From Clostridium sp. (lineage in GTDB: Bacteria > Bacillota > Clostridia > Peptostreptococcales > Peptostreptococcaceae), in assembly GCA_022782605.1 (NCBI GenBank), contig JALFMW010000395.1:1-44423 (forward strand): DNA of 44,423 nt, written 5' to 3'. Made by a program: the position numbers and the translations under genes. The notes under the pieces were generated by a model. It saw only the letters and a program-made list of their open reading frames with translations, ran no database searches and had not been told where the DNA came from. Shown here piece after piece: positions 1-8,300 of this stretch (the stretch's first letter is position 1; each line of letters starts with the position of its first letter).

Positions 1-141
1 TAGAGGCATTTTAAAAGGGGAACAGACTAATAAAAACACCATAATAAGAAATAGATAGCAAGAAACCATAAAAGGTTTCTTTTTTTTATGCAATAAAATA
101 ATTGCATCTATCTTTTTTTTTAATTGTTTCATTTAAAATGA
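1..141. repeat. Left copy of 141-bp terminal direct repeat
   Basis: Bases 1-141 are identical to 44283-44423. This is the usual sign of a circular molecule cut open by an assembler, giving a unit of 44,282 bp. It could also be a real short terminal repeat of a linear virion genome, but the late operon reads straight through the join, which favours a circle. Confidence 0.93.
61..88 (+). terminator. Rho-independent terminator before the scaffold gene
   Basis: A 7-bp stem (AGAAACC / GGTTTCT) is followed by a run of eight T. Through the circular join it lies downstream of the gene at 43859-44218. A second copy is at 44343-44370 because of the terminal repeat. Confidence 0.75.
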
Positions 142-206
142 TTTTATTGATATTAAAAATATTACTTTGTTGGGACAAAAGGACTAACAAGGGAAGGAGA
201 AATGAA

Positions 207-803
207 ATGGCAATAACACAAGAAGTGCTAGACCAACTAACGGCAGAAGACTTAGATTTAATTGTTGGGACTGAAATAGGGACTACATACTTAAACTCTA
301 AGCTAGACAGTGCTAGAAGTAGAGCTGTTGAAACTTACAAGGCAGGAAAGGGTAAAGAGCTTGTAGATTTAGAAGTAGAAAAAGCAAAATCTGCTTTAAG
401 GGCGGAATTAGAAGCTCAATACAATCCTCAAAAATCTCCTGCTGAATTAAAAATAGAAGAGCTTGAAAGAAAGTTATTAGAAAGAGAAAAAGCTGAAGCA
501 GAAAAAGCTATGCAACTTTTAATAACATCAGAAGGAACAAAGGCTGGGATACCTGCTGATATACTAAACTTTGTTGCTCCTACAATAATAGCAGAAGATG
601 ATACTAAGACACTTGAAAACTTAACTAATTTTAAGGTTCTTTGGGAGAAAGGAATCAACTCTGGTGTAGATAACAAGTTCAAAGAAAAAGGAAAAACTCC
701 AGGTGGAAGAGTCCCTGGTAAAACAGATGATTTTAGGACTGCTATGAAAAATGGAGATAGAAAATCTGCATTAAGAGCTTTAATGGAAACATCTAATAAA
801 TAA
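207..803 (+). CDS. Capsid scaffolding protein (DUF4355-like)
   Basis: A 198-residue protein read as the phage scaffold that shapes the procapsid and leaves before maturation. It is highly charged and mostly helical, with a long Glu/Lys coiled-coil segment in its middle third (about residues 60-110). It ends in a basic, glycine-rich tail, as in DUF4355 scaffolds encoded just before SU10-like capsid genes. The ATG at 207 is chosen because GGGAAGGAG lies just upstream; the open frame extends back to 102, but that part is hydrophobic and has no ribosome site. The portal is upstream through the circular join and the major capsid gene follows at 862. Family assignment is from pattern and position. 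Confidence 0.82.
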   Translation: MAITQEVLDQLTAEDLDLIVGTEIGTTYLNSKLDSARSRAVETYKAGKGKELVDLEVEKAKSALRAELEAQYNPQKSPAELKIEELERKLLEREKAEAEKAMQLLITSEGTKAGIPADILNFVAPTIIAEDDTKTLENLTNFKVLWEKGINSGVDNKFKEKGKTPGGRVPGKTDDFRTAMKNGDRKSALRALMETSNK

Positions 804-861
804 TCTCTTTGGTTGGTAGGGTGGGATAGAGAATAATTTCAATTATAAAGGAGAAAAGAAG

Positions 862-1773
862 ATGTTATATACAAATAACTACATGAATGAAGAAATATCA
901 AGAACAGAAGAATACATAACAAAATTAGGGCAAGGACAAAATGAAACTTTCTTATTAGACTTATTATTATCTAACGGTCAAGTTGAGAAAGCTCCAGCAG
1001 AGTTTTTCATATGGAGAACTGAAGATAATGTTGAATTAGACCCATCTATGGCTGATGGAGTTATGGAAGGTGCTGGATACGGTGAAGCTGGTGAGCCTTC
1101 TAAGAGAAAGAAATTACAAAACAACTGTCAGATAATAAAAGGTGTTGCCGCTGTATCTGGAACAGCTGAAGCGTTAGACCCACTGGGAATAGCTAATCAC
1201 TTTGAAAAATTAGTTGATGAAGAATTATTAAAGTGTAAGAGAACTTTAAATAACGCTATAATGACTGGAACTATACAAGATGAGGATAAAAGACAAAGCA
1301 AACCAAGAAAAATGAATGGATTATTAAATATGATAGATGTTGTTGTTGACTGTGAAAGCCAACCATTAGCACACGATGTATTAGAATCAGCTATGGAAAA
1401 AATGTGGGAAGCTGGAAACGGTGGAGACAAGTTATGTTTAGTAAATGCTACTGCTAAGAAGAAAATAAATGCAATGTATACTGATAGCCCAGAAATAACT
1501 TTAAATGTTCAAGCGGGGAATAATACTTTTGGGGTACTTGCAAAGCAAGTAATAACTGACTTTGGGAACATATTCATAATATTAGATAGAAATATGCCAA
1601 AAGACCAAATAGTTTTAATAGACCCATCTCAAATAGTTTTAGAAGTATTAAGACCATTTGAAATAAAAGAACCTGTAATGGATGGAGACTTTAGAAAGCG
1701 TGTTGTAATTGGAGAATATGGATTAAAAGTTAGAAATACAAAAGCACACGCTAAAATATTAAACTTTGAATAA
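862..1773 (+). CDS. Major capsid protein, SU10/DUF5309-like
   Basis: A 303-residue protein that would form the shell of the head. The length, the position directly after the scaffold, and the layout (an N-terminal arm, then a stretch with KGVAAVSGTAEALD, then a long domain ending in a conserved beta region near ILDRNMPKDQIVLIDP) match the HK97-fold SU10 major capsid family (DUF5309). The ribosome site is AAAGGAGAAAAG. There is no N-terminal protease or delta domain, which agrees with a separate scaffold gene. Confidence is high for capsid and moderate for the exact family. Confidence 0.88.
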   Translation: MLYTNNYMNEEISRTEEYITKLGQGQNETFLLDLLLSNGQVEKAPAEFFIWRTEDNVELDPSMADGVMEGAGYGEAGEPSKRKKLQNNCQIIKGVAAVSGTAEALDPLGIANHFEKLVDEELLKCKRTLNNAIMTGTIQDEDKRQSKPRKMNGLLNMIDVVVDCESQPLAHDVLESAMEKMWEAGNGGDKLCLVNATAKKKINAMYTDSPEITLNVQAGNNTFGVLAKQVITDFGNIFIILDRNMPKDQIVLIDPSQIVLEVLRPFEIKEPVMDGDFRKRVVIGEYGLKVRNTKAHAKILNFE

Positions 1774-1781
1774 TAAAATAA

Positions 1782-1801
1782 GTCCTCGCTGCGGCGAGGA
1801 C
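1782..1801 (+). other. Intergenic GC-rich hairpin after the capsid gene
   Basis: A perfect 8-bp stem, GTCCTCGC / GCGAGGAC, closes a TGCG loop. No T-run follows; a strong AAAGGAGG ribosome site comes next. It may stabilise or process the capsid transcript or act as a leaky attenuator. It stands out in an AT-rich genome. Confidence 0.6.
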
Positions 1802-1822
1802 AATTTATAAAGGAGGCTTACA

Positions 1823-2023
1823 ATGGCTACTACAAAAGAAACTAAAAAAGAAACTACTGTAATATTTGAACATAGAGACAATAAATACTTCTTATTTACT
1901 GCTGGAAGATTATCTTGCCAGTTTATAGACCATAAGTTTGAAACTTCTAACCCTATGGAAATAAGAGCTTTAAGAGCTTATGCTTATAATCAACCTAATG
2001 TGGTTAGAGAAATAACAAAGTAG
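1823..2023 (+). CDS. Hypothetical small head-region protein
   Basis: A 66-residue basic protein between the major capsid and the head-tail connector, with a good ribosome site (AAAGGAGG). After a Lys/Thr/Glu-rich N-terminus it has a short beta-like stretch and conserved-looking aromatic residues, and it ends near EITK. Small proteins here in related phages can be head decoration or connector accessory proteins. No domain is recognised, so no function is claimed. It is followed after 10 bases by the connector gene. Confidence 0.7.
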   Translation: MATTKETKKETTVIFEHRDNKYFLFTAGRLSCQFIDHKFETSNPMEIRALRAYAYNQPNVVREITK

Positions 2024-2033
2024 GTGAAAACCT

Positions 2034-2354
2034 ATGTTAGACAAAGTTAAAAGAAGACTAAACCTTGATTTACATGACCCTACTCATGATAACTTAATAA
2101 TAGATTTAATAGAGCAAAACAGAGACTATATTCTTATGTATTTAGGTGTAAGTGAATTAAATGACACTAGAGTTGACTCAATAGTGTATAGAATGACAGT
2201 TGAATCATTTAATATGCTAGGGGAAGAAGGAAAGAAAACTGCTATTTATTCTGATTATAGAATGGATATGCAAGCCGAACTTATCTCACCTTATAGAACA
2301 ATCTTAAAAGCCTTAAAAGATGAATTAAATAAGACTATAAGGTTTATATACTAA
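2034..2354 (+). CDS. Head-tail connector (HK97 gp6 / SPP1 gp15-like)
   Basis: A 106-residue, all-helical protein with the size and pattern of phage DNA-packaging/connector adaptors that bind under the portal ring. A short N-terminal helix pair (VKRRLNLD, then LIIDLIEQNRDYILMYLG) is typical. Its stop overlaps the start of the next gene by one base (position 2354), so the head-completion genes are translationally coupled. The call rests on size, helical pattern and gene order. Confidence 0.78.
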   Translation: MLDKVKRRLNLDLHDPTHDNLIIDLIEQNRDYILMYLGVSELNDTRVDSIVYRMTVESFNMLGEEGKKTAIYSDYRMDMQAELISPYRTILKALKDELNKTIRFIY

Positions 2355-2773
2355 TGATACATCAGAATCTAATAATTAAATCCCTTAATCCTATTGATGA
2401 TGGTTTAGGGGGCTATACAGAAGAATATACAGATATAAAAGTGTATGGAAAAGTTGCTTATGCAAAAGATAAGATGGTTGTCACTAGAGCCAATGAGGTA
2501 AATACTCAAAAGTTAGTTAGTATGATGATAATGTATCTTAATACTAATAGAAACAAAGAAGAAGTTCTTCAATCTATTAAAAAAGGCGATAGATTTATAT
2601 ATAATAACACACCTTATTCTGTCCATCTTGTAGAAGCATACCAAAAGGTTTTCATTATAACATTTATGGAAGATTTCGATATTATAGAAGAACCACCAGT
2701 AATTGAACCACCAACAGATGATACCGTGGAGGATGATACTGATAATGGCGAAGTTGAAGATTACTGGAACTAA
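2354..2773 (+). CDS. Head closure / head-tail joining protein (SPP1 gp16-like)
   Basis: A 139-residue protein in the place of the head-closure factor that seals the connector channel. It has the beta-rich layout of the phage head-tail adaptor family, including the early motif DDGLGGYTEEYTDIKVYGKV followed by a beta-barrel-like core. The C-terminus is an acidic Pro/Asp/Glu tail (from about residue 115). The gene overlaps its neighbours on both sides. The call depends on motif and order. Confidence 0.76.
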   Translation: MIHQNLIIKSLNPIDDGLGGYTEEYTDIKVYGKVAYAKDKMVVTRANEVNTQKLVSMMIMYLNTNRNKEEVLQSIKKGDRFIYNNTPYSVHLVEAYQKVFIITFMEDFDIIEEPPVIEPPTDDTVEDDTDNGEVEDYWN

Positions 2774-3167
2774 AGCTATTTTAAATGAAGTTGTCTTTAG
2801 AGAAAAGTGCCAAGAGCACGCTTCTCAAATGAAGGAAAACGCTATAAGAAAAGCACCTAAAGATACTAGAAAATTAAAAAAAGAAGGTATTGATAAAGAA
2901 GATACAGATACTGGCTCTAAAGTATTTTTAAATACTAATGATGTTCCATATGGTCTTTATCAGGAACTTGGATGGAAAAATAGTGGCGTACACCCAGGAA
3001 AGTTCTTCATGGAACACGCTTTTCAATTAGAGTGTGCTAAAGCTGGACTTGATGCTAAGGCAATGATGAAAAAAGCTATAACTGTTGAAGGTTCAAATGG
3101 ATATGACATTGTAGAATATAGAAGAAAAGGTGTCAATGGTGGCATCACCGAAAGGAAATATAAGTAA
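2745..3167 (+). CDS. HK97 gp10-like minor tail/neck protein
   Basis: A 140-residue protein of the gp10 family, which helps join head and tail. The typical pattern is an N-terminal helix with MKENAIRKAPKDT, then the PYGLYQELG...HPGKFFMEHAF block. I prefer the ATG at 2745 (MAKLKITG), which is preceded by GGAGG with a long 12-base spacing. The frame opens at 2703, but the extra residues read from inside the acidic tail of the previous gene. The gene overlaps both neighbours. Confidence 0.8.
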   Translation: MAKLKITGTKAILNEVVFREKCQEHASQMKENAIRKAPKDTRKLKKEGIDKEDTDTGSKVFLNTNDVPYGLYQELGWKNSGVHPGKFFMEHAFQLECAKAGLDAKAMMKKAITVEGSNGYDIVEYRRKGVNGGITERKYK

Positions 3168-3556
3168 TGAATATTATAGATGTAAATAAAGAACTGTATA
3201 GAATAGCAAAATCAATAGGACTTAAATTAATAGATGATGTTGAAGGTATACAATCCAAAACATTGTGGCTTGAAGATATAAATGTTCTAAAAGGCGAAGG
3301 AAATAAAAATTATTCTAAAAAAGTTTTCTATGTCTCAATTAATTTATATGAAGTTGATAATAAAAAGACTTCTTTTTATGAAAAATCGGAAGAATTATTG
3401 AATGCATTAAAGACTGACTTATTCCCAAATACAGAATATAGCATAAAGTTTGAAATAAAAAATGAAAGTTCAAGGAAAGTTAGCACCGATGTTGCTAAGT
3501 TTTACCAATATTCGATAGACTTCTACTTACATACTTATAGAGCTATCGAAAATTAA
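3167..3556 (+). CDS. Probable tail terminator / tail completion protein
   Basis: A 129-residue protein that, by position between the gp10-like gene and the major tail gene, should be the tail terminator capping the tail tube. It alternates helix and strand, with a conserved-looking middle (KVFYVSINLYEV) and a final beta pair (FYQYSIDFYLHTY), as in gpU/gp17-type proteins. The start overlaps the previous stop by one base. No single motif is decisive. Confidence 0.68.
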   Translation: MNIIDVNKELYRIAKSIGLKLIDDVEGIQSKTLWLEDINVLKGEGNKNYSKKVFYVSINLYEVDNKKTSFYEKSEELLNALKTDLFPNTEYSIKFEIKNESSRKVSTDVAKFYQYSIDFYLHTYRAIEN

Positions 3557-3605
3557 ACAACCTATAAATATAATTAAATTATACTATTGAAAGGAGACTA
3601 ATAAT

Positions 3606-4446
3606 ATGTCTGAATTAAAGAAATTAGTGGCTGGCGAAGAAGTAAATGCTAACCATATAAAAGGATACTTAATAAAAGATTTATCTGCTGATTTAACTAA
3701 TGCTGAAATAGAAGGTATAGCAGTTGGAGGTCAGGTTGGCTTCGAATTGAATCGTTCAAGGGAAATCAAGGAGATAGCCCATAAGGACTGCGAAGGGGGC
3801 TATGCAAAACAATCGGCTAGCAAAAGTACATGGGACTTTTCTATGGATGGTATGTATATAGTTGATTGTGAAGGCTATGAAGCTATAGAACAAGCTATGG
3901 CATCTGAAGAAGGAAAAATAGGAGTTTACATAGAAGTTGGAACTACTAGATATGTTGGTTTTGCAATACTTACAAGCAACAACCTTAGTGCTCCATTGAA
4001 TTAAACGGTGGCTTTATACAGTGATGTATATAGAAAACTTCATTAACCTTGCTTAAAGGGTGTGCTAATAATTATTAGTGCTAACGGTCAAGTAGCTCGG
4101 AAGGGCAAGCTGGTAAGAGAACCTAAGTCCTATATGGATATGGCAATACCGTGCTAAATCAGTTTTAATAACTGTAAATGTGTATCGACTATCGAAAACA
4201 CTATATAAGAGAAAGACTTATATAGGAAGTGAGTAGAGTAGGATAAGAGATAAGCACTTATCCGAAAGATGAAGGGACTTTTAAATGGTAATAGTTTTAA
4301 AGTCTATAATATAGTCAGGGCTCAGCGGAAACCTGGGAATAACCGACGATGACCAACTAACTTACTCTATAGCTGGAACAGGAACAGGTGTATTACACAA
4401 AGTTAAAAAAGACCAAGTTATAAATATAGTAAATGTAGCTAAGTAA
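3606..4446 (+). CDS. Major tail tube protein, gene split by a group I intron
   Basis: The frame opens with a good ribosome site (AAAGGAGAC) and encodes a tail-tube protein, but it meets TAA at 4002. The missing C-terminal end appears in another frame at 4329-4446, ending with a tail-like beta segment (SIAGTGTGVLHKV...NIVNVAK). Joining 3606-3997 to 4329-4446 gives one 169-residue protein through the junction SAPL-NLGITDDD. The 331 bases between carry group I intron signatures, so this is read as a spliced gene and not a pseudogene. Without splicing the product would be a 132-residue truncation. The exact junction is inferred from frame and from 5' exon pairing (CCATT with GGTGG) and could move by a few bases. 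The chaperone genes follow, as in siphophages. Confidence 0.85.
3998..4328 (+). ncRNA. Group I self-splicing intron, no endonuclease ORF
   Basis: The 331-base insert has group I features. The 5' exon ends in U and CCATT can pair with GGTGG at 4007-4011 (a P1-like helix). P7 pairs GACTAT at 4187-4192 with ATAGTC at 4311-4316, within R-like (CGACTAT) and S-like (AATATAGTC) sequences. The intron ends in G. Further hairpins are CTATATAAG/CTTATATAG (4201-4225) and GGATAAG/CTTATCC (4241-4263). There is no open frame for a homing endonuclease. Boundaries are inferred and the subgroup was not determined. Confidence 0.85.
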
Positions 4447-4451
4447 TGACT

Positions 4452-4478
4452 AAGAAGAGGATAACCCTCTTCTTTTTT
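4452..4478 (+). terminator. Terminator after the major tail gene
   Basis: A 9-bp stem (AAGAAGAGG / CCTCTTCTT) with loop ATAAC is followed by a T-run. It probably limits read-through from the abundant capsid and tail transcript into the chaperone and tape measure genes. A TATAAT at 4508-4513 may start a new transcript, though its -35 is poor. Confidence 0.8.
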
Positions 4479-4545
4479 CATTTATCGGATTTAGAAAACT
4501 TAAATAGTATAATTTATTTATCAAAATTAAAGAGAGGTGTAATTA

Positions 4546-4953
4546 ATGAAAGTTAATAACTACTTAATAAAAGCTAATGGAAAAGAATATTTCTTAAATT
4601 ACAGCATAAGTGCTTTCATGATGTTAGAGAGAACTTGCGGCGTAAAGATGATAGAAATATTAAAAAACATAGAACAAGCACAAGAAAATGGAAGTGAAGG
4701 AGTATCTTTTGAAACTTTATTTTATCTATTAAAAGCTGGACTTGATAGAGGAATGAATAAAAATCACTCTGATTTTGAGATATATGATTTCCAACAAGAC
4801 TTAGAGTTAGAATTCGGTATAGAAAAAGCATATGACAAAGTTTTATCGATAATAGATAAATCCCTTAATAGCGAAAAAGCTAAAAGACAACAAGAGTATA
4901 TAAATAACAATAGAAAAAATAGCTATAACAAAGGTAAAAGTAAAAAAAAATAA
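4546..4953 (+). CDS. Tail assembly chaperone (gpG-like)
   Basis: A 135-residue protein located between the major tail and tape measure genes, the universal place of the tail assembly chaperone that coats the tape measure protein before tube growth. The N-terminus (FLNYSISAFMMLERTCGV) resembles Gram-positive gp13/gpG-type chaperones. The end is a basic Lys/Asn tail encoded by A-rich DNA that forms a slippery site at 4942-4950. The ribosome site is AGAGAGGTG. A fraction of ribosomes should shift -1 here to make the longer GT form. Confidence 0.82.
   Translation: MKVNNYLIKANGKEYFLNYSISAFMMLERTCGVKMIEILKNIEQAQENGSEGVSFETLFYLLKAGLDRGMNKNHSDFEIYDFQQDLELEFGIEKAYDKVLSIIDKSLNSEKAKRQQEYINNNRKNSYNKGKSKKK
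4942..4950 (+). promoter_or_regulatory. A9 slippery site for -1 frameshift
   Basis: Nine A form AAA AAA AAA immediately before the TAA stop of the first chaperone frame. Slipping back one base continues as ATA ATT AAA GAG into the downstream open frame. The frame-0 sequence is closed by TAA at 4941, so only a shift inside this A-run can connect the two frames. Confidence 0.8.
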
Positions 4954-5300
4954 TTAAAGAGATAGAATCAGTTTTTGATTTTATTGATGAAAACAGATAT
5001 GTTGCAACTGTTGAACTTAGACTAAGCATTGATGATTTCATTGAACTTACTTTTGCACAGTTTCAAGATATGCTATTACAAAAAGAATACAGAGATTTGA
5101 TAAATAAAGAATCTATGAGACAGATGATGGTTAATGCTATATCTGTTGTAGAAGTCAACAAGCATTCAAAGGCTAAGCAATTTAAGGATATAGAAATGTT
5201 TAGCGAACAACTTGAAATGTATGACTATATATTAAATGAATATGAAGAGGTTGAGATAAAAGTAGACCACAAGTCTGAAAGAAGCAACCTATTTGGATAG
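4944..5300 (+). CDS. Tail assembly chaperone, frameshifted T extension
   Basis: Frame 0 is open from 4944 to a TAG at 5300 but has no start codon with a ribosome site; the first ATG is only at 5070, well inside. It codes for an acidic, helical domain (ESVFDFIDENRYVATVEL... to ...KSERSNLFG). Joined by a -1 shift to the upstream gene it gives a 251-residue GT-type fusion. In lambda and most siphophages the GT protein bridges the tail tube subunits and the tape measure protein. Annotating only 5070-5300 as a gene would miss the N-terminal 40 residues of this domain. Confidence 0.8.
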   Translation, partial: KKIIKEIESVFDFIDENRYVATVELRLSIDDFIELTFAQFQDMLLQKEYRDLINKESMRQMMVNAISVVEVNKHSKAKQFKDIEMFSEQLEMYDYILNEYEEVEIKVDHKSERSNLFG

Positions 5301-5347
5301 GATAAAACAAAAAGCTTTTGTATAAGCAGGAGGTTTTATCCTCTTTT
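5300..5347 (+). terminator. Long-stem hairpin between chaperone and tape measure genes
   Basis: GGATAAAAC (5300-5308) pairs with GTTTTATCC (5333-5341), and an inner AAAAGCTTTT palindrome lies in the loop; TCTTTT follows. It overlaps the chaperone stop codon and may be a partial terminator. Confidence 0.55.
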
Positions 5348-5378
5348 AATTTAAAAAACTTACAAAAGGAGAATTATT

Positions 5379-8300
5379 ATGTCTGAGAAACAAACAATGC
5401 AGTTGGAATATCAGTTTACAGCTGAAGATGTCAATGTATCAGCTGTCATCAACAAGATGGAAACTAATCTTGAAAATTATAATGGTGAAGCTCAAGCCTT
5501 TATAAAGAATACAAGTAAAGCAGAAGCTGAACTAAGAAGTTTATCTACATCAGCTAAAAAAGCACAAGCTGATATAAAAGATACAGCTAGTGCAATGAAG
5601 TATTTCAATAATAGTAAAACAAGCACAAATAAAATGACTGAGAACTTAGCTTCTGATATAGCAAAAGCTAAATCACTTACTAAGCAAATGAAACAGCAAC
5701 AACAAAGCTTAGTTAATCTAGGTATGAAATCTCAACTAAAAGGTTTAGATACAACTGAAATTAAAACTTTTGAGACCTTATCTAATCAGTATAGAGCTAA
5801 TACTGTTGAACTTCAAAAGCTAGATAATAAAATGGCAACTAGCTTTAAAACATTGCACACTAACTATGAAATAGCACAACAAGGTTTAGATTTATCTAAA
5901 GTAGGAAGTGATGAAGAAACATTCTTTCTAAAAAAAGTTCAATCAGCTGAAAAAGGTATTAATAAATTTACTGGAGCCTTAAATGATTTTGCTGATATAA
6001 AAAATAGTTTCCTTAGAGAGTTTAATGATGTTGATAATTACATAAATGATGTTGCATCAAAATATAAACTTAATGTTATAGACTCTAAGGCAGTTAAAAA
6101 TCTAAATCAAACTAAAGAAAATAGTTTAAATAAAAAAAATGAAGTCGCTGAACAAATTAGAAAAGATGCACAAGAAATTAAAAAAGAAGGCGAAAATTAC
6201 ATAAAAACTGTTGATACATTTAAGGATGAAAAAAGTTCCAAAAATGAAACAAATAGAACCATAAATGACACAGATAGAACCAAAAATGAACCAAAAGGAA
6301 CAAAAAGTTCCAAAAAGAGTAAAAAAGAAACTGTTAGTGAAAAAGTAGAACCAACAGTTATAGAAAGTGAAAACAAGGAACAAAAGGAAACAAAAAAGGG
6401 TAAAAAGAAAACTCCTACTGCATCTAAAAATGGAAAGGTTTTCGACCCTAGTAAGAAGCTAAAAGAACACCAAGAAAAAGTTAATATGAACTTGGAAGCA
6501 AAAAAGAGAGAATTAGAGAACAGGCATCAATTAAAAACTGAATCTGCTCTTAGACAATCTAAGTTAAATAAGGATGAAGATAACAACAAAACTAAAAATA
6601 AAATTAAACTAACAGAAGCTCAAAACAAAGCAACTAAAGAACAGATAGAATTAAAATCTCAACTTAAACAGCAAGAAGATACTTTAGCTTCTGATAACAA
6701 AATAAGAGTAAATCAAGAAAAAATTAATCAAGCTATCAAGAAACAAAAAGCTGAAACAAAAAATCAAATGAAGTTAAATGAGCAACTTCATAATGAAAAG
6801 ATAGAGTTTCTTAAAGAAGAAACTAAAAGCGAAAAGAGTTTAGCTAAAGCTAAAAGCAAAGCTAGACAAAAAGAAGATGATAATAGAAGCAAGAATAAAA
6901 AAGAAGAATATACTTCTAAAACAGATAACGATATAAGAAAGGCTAATAATCAAGCTTATTTAAATGAAGTTGAGGCTGAAGCAAAACATTTTAGAAACTT
7001 AGAAAAGATGAGTGAAAATCATGCTAACCAAGTTGAAAGAGATAACAACAGAACTGCTAATAGCATGAAAGAAAATCAACAATTACATGACCTTGAGATA
7101 GACAAGATACAAAAGAAAACTGAAGCTAACAAAGAATATGCTGAATCTTTAATCAAAGTAAATCAAGAAAAATTAAAAGGTAATGCTGAGTTAGATGACC
7201 ACAAGACTCAAAATAAAAAAGATGTAATTGATTACAAAACTCAAAGCAATAAAGATTTAGATGACTATAAGACTAAAAATAAAAAAGATTTTTATGATTA
7301 CACTCAACAACAACAACAAATAAAGAAAGTTAATAATGAGAGAGTAAATCTAATAGATAACATAAATAAAGAAGCTGGTATCTACAAGAAGATGAAAGCT
7401 GATGCTATTAGTTATCAAGACGGTTTAGATAACATATCTAAAAATACTGATAATATAATCAAAAAGAATACTTTATACTCTGACTCTTTCGATAAGGTTG
7501 AGAAATCTTTAAGAACTAAAGAAAAATCTTTAATCTCTATCGGTAATAGATATGAAAATACCATCAACAACACTAAGAAATTAATACAGTCTTCTAAGGA
7601 TTATGCAGATGCATTATCTTCAACTAAAGCTAATTTAGAAGCAGAAATAACTAAACTTGAATCATTAGGTTCTAAATCTACTGAAACAGCAAGTAAAATA
7701 GAAAAATTAAAAGCTGAATTAAAAGAAGTAGACTCAACAATGGATGCTTTAAAATCATCTACTGCTAATCTTCTAAGTGAAATGCATCAAGCTGGTGGTC
7801 AAGTAGAAGCATTAGGGAATGATTTTGATACACTAGAAAACAAAATAAATGAATGTAAAAACAGTGTTAGTGGTTTCTCTAACAAAATGGCTACAATAGG
7901 AAATATTGGCGGAGATTTTACAAAAGGAATGATAAATGCTGGTGATAAAGCAATGTCATTTACAAGAAATCTATCTAATGTAGGGCAAGAAATAGCAAAT
8001 ATTGGTAGAGAAATGCAATTCTTGTCTTTAGCAGGGGCAGGACTATTCGGTTCTTCTATAGCTATAGGACTTAATTATGAAGGAGAATTAGCAACTGTAA
8101 AATCAACTTTATCTAGTGTTGGGAAAGAAGCTGGTTATGCAGACAAAGCTATAGATAAGATAGATAAAAAAGTAAGAGAAGTTTCATCTAAATCTATATA
8201 TTCTCCAGAAGAAACAATGCAGATGGCAAAATACTTGTCGCTTGCTGGGTATGATTTGGATAAAATCGTAGGAAGTTTAGATTCTATGAGCAAACTAATG

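Noticed and set aside
1-141. Terminal repeat as genuine virion ends
   Set aside because: Possible, but the repeat falls inside the late operon next to a terminator, and assembler overlap of a circle is the simpler explanation.
4005-4445. Possible insertion sequence or frameshift error in the major tail gene
   Set aside because: No transposase, inverted ends or target duplication, and a single base error cannot explain 331 inserted bases. Group I intron features explain it better.
5070-5300. Independent 76-codon gene after the tail chaperone
   Set aside because: The ATG has no ribosome site and the same frame is open back to the A9 run, so it is better read as the frameshift extension.
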